Shown here piece after piece: positions 62,493 through 64,000 of a stretch of 64,000 bases of DNA. The stretch lies in the NCBI RefSeq assembly GCF_029624125.1, contig NZ_JARSBN010000002.1:62001-126000 (forward strand), given 5' to 3'. The translations under genes and the position numbers were made by a program. The notes under the pieces are model-generated. The model saw nothing but the letters and a program-made list of their open reading frames with translations. It did not search any database and was not told the origin of the DNA. This stretch comes from Winogradskyella marincola (GTDB lineage Bacteria; Bacteroidota; Bacteroidia; Flavobacteriales; Flavobacteriaceae). How positions within the stretch are numbered: position 1 is the first letter of the stretch; the number at the start of each line of letters is the position of its first letter.

Positions 62493-62876
62493 CTACTTCT
62501 GCATATTCTTAGCTTCGATACTAAGCGTTGCGTGCGGTACAAGCTTTAATCGCTCTTTATTGATTAACTTCCCTGTAACTCTACAAACACCATAAGTCTT
62601 ATTTTCTATTCTAATCACAGCATTTTTAAGATCTCTAATAAACTTTTCTTGGCGAATAGCCAATGCCGAATTAGACTCTTTACTCATAGTTTCACTTCCT
62701 TCTTCAAAAGCCTTGAATGTAGGCGATGTATCGTCCGTACCATTATTATGGTCATTCATATAAGCACTTTTTATTAATTCTAAATCGTGCTCAGCTTTAC
62801 TTATTTTTTCTTGAATTAAAACTTTGAATTCTTCTAAGTCTTTATCTGAATATCTATTTTTAGTATCTGCTGCCAT
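62493..62876 (-). CDS. DksA/TraR-like protein lacking its zinc cysteines
   Basis: A 127-residue protein with the DksA layout: a helical coiled coil (about 8-80; [40 protein letters not shown]) and a C-terminal globular end. The zinc-finger pattern C-x2-C-x17-C-x2-C is read here as C-x2-T-x17-S-x2-A (YGVCRVTGKL, LSIEAK): same spacing, one Cys left. The coiled-coil tip lacks the DxxDxA motif of E. coli DksA. It should bind the secondary channel of RNA polymerase, if it acts as DksA at all. It starts 6 bases after ileS and is therefore co-transcribed with it. Confidence 0.87.
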   Translation of the reverse strand: MAADTKNRYSDKDLEEFKVLIQEKISKAEHDLELIKSAYMNDHNNGTDDTSPTFKAFEEGSETMSKESNSALAIRQEKFIRDLKNAVIRIENKTYGVCRVTGKLINKERLKLVPHATLSIEAKNMQK

Positions 62877-62882
62877 AGTTTT

Positions 62883-64000
62883 TTAATGTTTTTGGATGAA
62901 TAATTTGGTATTTACTTCATCAAAAGCAATTTCTATACCATTGTTTAAATTATCCATTAATTTTAAATCTTCGGTTAAGGTTTCAGATTTGATATACTCC
63001 TCGTTTGAAGCGATTGCAGCTGCAACTTGTGCATCATTTTGCAGTTGAACATCAATGCGGTCTGTAACTTCAAATCCAGAATCTTTACGCAAATTTTGAA
63101 TACGGTTTACGAGCTCACGAGCAATACCTTCCTTTCGTAATTCTTCTGTGATTGTAACATCTAAAGCTACCGTTAAAGCACCTTCATTAGCAACTAGCCA
63201 TCCTTCAATATCTTGAGATGTAATTTCAACATCCTCAAGTCCTAAAGTAATGTTTTTTCCATTAATTTCAACGTCTAAACTTCCGTTTTGCTCAATTTTT
63301 TTGATGTCTTCAGCCGAAAACGCACTTATTGCGCTGGCTATCAACTTCATATCCTTACCAAAACGTGGTCCAAGTGCTTTAAAATTTGGTTTTATTTGCT
63401 TTACCAAAATATCCGAAGCGTCTTGTAAAAGCTCTATTTCCTTGATATTCACCTCGTGTTTTATCAAACTTGAAACGGCTTCTATCTCTTCCTTTTGTTG
63501 GTCATTATCAACAGGAATCATTATTTTTTGAAGCGGCTGACGCACCTTAATCTTCTCTTTAGCTCTTAACGATAATACTAATGATGATATTGTCTGTGCG
63601 TTTTCCATTTTGCGCTCTAACACTTTATCTATAGCACTTTCATCTGCCTTAGGAAACTCTGCTAAATGCACACTCTCAAATCCTTCTTTTTGGGTAACTG
63701 CATTAAGGTCTAAATACAATCTATCCATAAAGAATGGCGCAATTGGTGCACCAAGCTTAGCGATGGTTTCCATACACGTATATAGCGTTTGGTATGCCGA
63801 AATTTTATCGGCTTGGTAATCGCCTTTCCAAAAACGTCTTCTACTTAAACGTACATACCAATTACTTAGATAATCTTGAGTAAAGTCTGAAATGGCTCTC
63901 GCAGCCTTTGTTGGCTCATATTCGGCATAATATTCATCTACCTTTTTAATTAAGGTATTTAATTCTGAAAGAATCCAACGGTCTAATTCTGGTCTTTCAT
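62883..64000 (-). CDS. ileS: Isoleucyl-tRNA synthetase (C-terminal part, cut by window edge)
   Basis: About 372 codons of the 3' end are in the window; the gene runs on past base 64000. The anticodon-binding domain is clear: PELDRWILSELNTLI and YLSNWYVRLSRRRFWKGDYQ at the edge, then AKLGAPIAPFFMDRLY. The C-terminal domain (VTITEELRKEGIARELVNRI, LRKDSGFEVTDRIDVQL) is that of the longer, eukaryote-like IleS type that Bacteroidota carry, which lacks the C-terminal zinc domain of E. coli IleS. The HIGH and KMSKS motifs are outside the window. The DksA-like gene and lspA follow. Confidence 0.95.
   Translation of the reverse strand, partial: ERPELDRWILSELNTLIKKVDEYYAEYEPTKAARAISDFTQDYLSNWYVRLSRRRFWKGDYQADKISAYQTLYTCMETIAKLGAPIAPFFMDRLYLDLNAVTQKEGFESVHLAEFPKADESAIDKVLERKMENAQTISSLVLSLRAKEKIKVRQPLQKIMIPVDNDQQKEEIEAVSSLIKHEVNIKEIELLQDASDILVKQIKPNFKALGPRFGKDMKLIASAISAFSAEDIKKIEQNGSLDVEINGKNITLGLEDVEITSQDIEGWLVANEGALTVALDVTITEELRKEGIARELVNRIQNLRKDSGFEVTDRIDVQLQNDAQVAAAIASNEEYIKSETLTEDLKLMDNLNNGIEIAFDEVNTKLFIQKH

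Noticed and set aside
1..64000. tRNA, rRNA or known riboswitches
   Set aside because: No cloverleaf, conserved rRNA stretch or riboswitch core was recognised by eye; a covariance-model search would be decisive.

Overview
The window is AT-rich chromosomal DNA from a member of the Flavobacteriaceae (Bacteroidota), most likely a marine species. The evidence is the gliding genes gldE and gldD next to mutY and ssb, the lipoprotein-rich glycan locus, a TonB-dependent receptor with an N-terminal CarboxypepD_reg_like domain, the almost complete lack of Shine-Dalgarno sequences, and several promoters of the Bacteroidota type (TTTG, about 19-20 bases, TAnnTTTG). The exact genus cannot be read from the sequence. 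Genes fill nearly all of it: no gene-free stretch reaches 300 bases, and no rRNA, tRNA, CRISPR array or insertion sequence was recognised.

Layout. (1) 1-12.9 kb is an N-glycan (high-mannose type) degradation locus: GH2 beta-mannosidase (cut by the window edge), CutC, GH20 hexosaminidase, two GH92 alpha-mannosidases, a VOC protein, an MFS sugar transporter and glycosylasparaginase. Together they can strip mannose and GlcNAc from an N-glycan, split the GlcNAc-Asn linkage and import the sugars. No SusC/SusD pair lies inside the window. (2) 13-20.4 kb holds a convergent LuxR-type response regulator and TPR histidine kinase, a large secreted S74-domain protein with 114-bp tandem repeats, and an aldehyde dehydrogenase. 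(3) 20.6-30.5 kb has a small secreted protein, polA, a WYL regulator divergent from a DinB protein with twin palindromic operators between them, YgiQ, an ABC-F ATPase and TsaC/Sua5. (4) 30.6-38.6 kb is the translation block rplM-rpsI, rpsB-tsf, pyrH-frr, an outer-membrane protein, RNase E/G, a 29-residue very basic protein and an HU protein.

(5) 38.7-46.5 kb: mutY-ssb-gldE-gldD, then a TonB-dependent receptor with a repeat-built surface lipoprotein. (6) 46.7-54.4 kb: an operon DUF3108-kynA-M23 peptidase-pgi from a recognisable promoter, then tyrosine catabolism genes hpd and hmgA, with a four-helix-bundle (S23-like) gene lodged between them and flanked by inverted purine-rich tracts. A hairpin-rich stretch ending in a plus-strand terminator (51.54-51.68 kb) may be a small RNA. 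(7) 54.6-64 kb: patatin/outer-membrane barrel protein, uvrC, a RimB-like protease with RimK and an AstE/AspA-type enzyme, 5-formyl-THF cyclo-ligase, lspA, a zinc-less DksA-like protein and the 3' part of ileS.

Most of the window is ordinary housekeeping sequence. The most noteworthy parts are the flanked four-helix-bundle gene, the twin TGACA-N6-TGTCA operators, the candidate small RNA, the several families of intergenic palindromes, the DksA-like protein that has lost its zinc ligands, and CutC sitting inside a glycan locus. All calls rest on reading the sequence; no database search was run.
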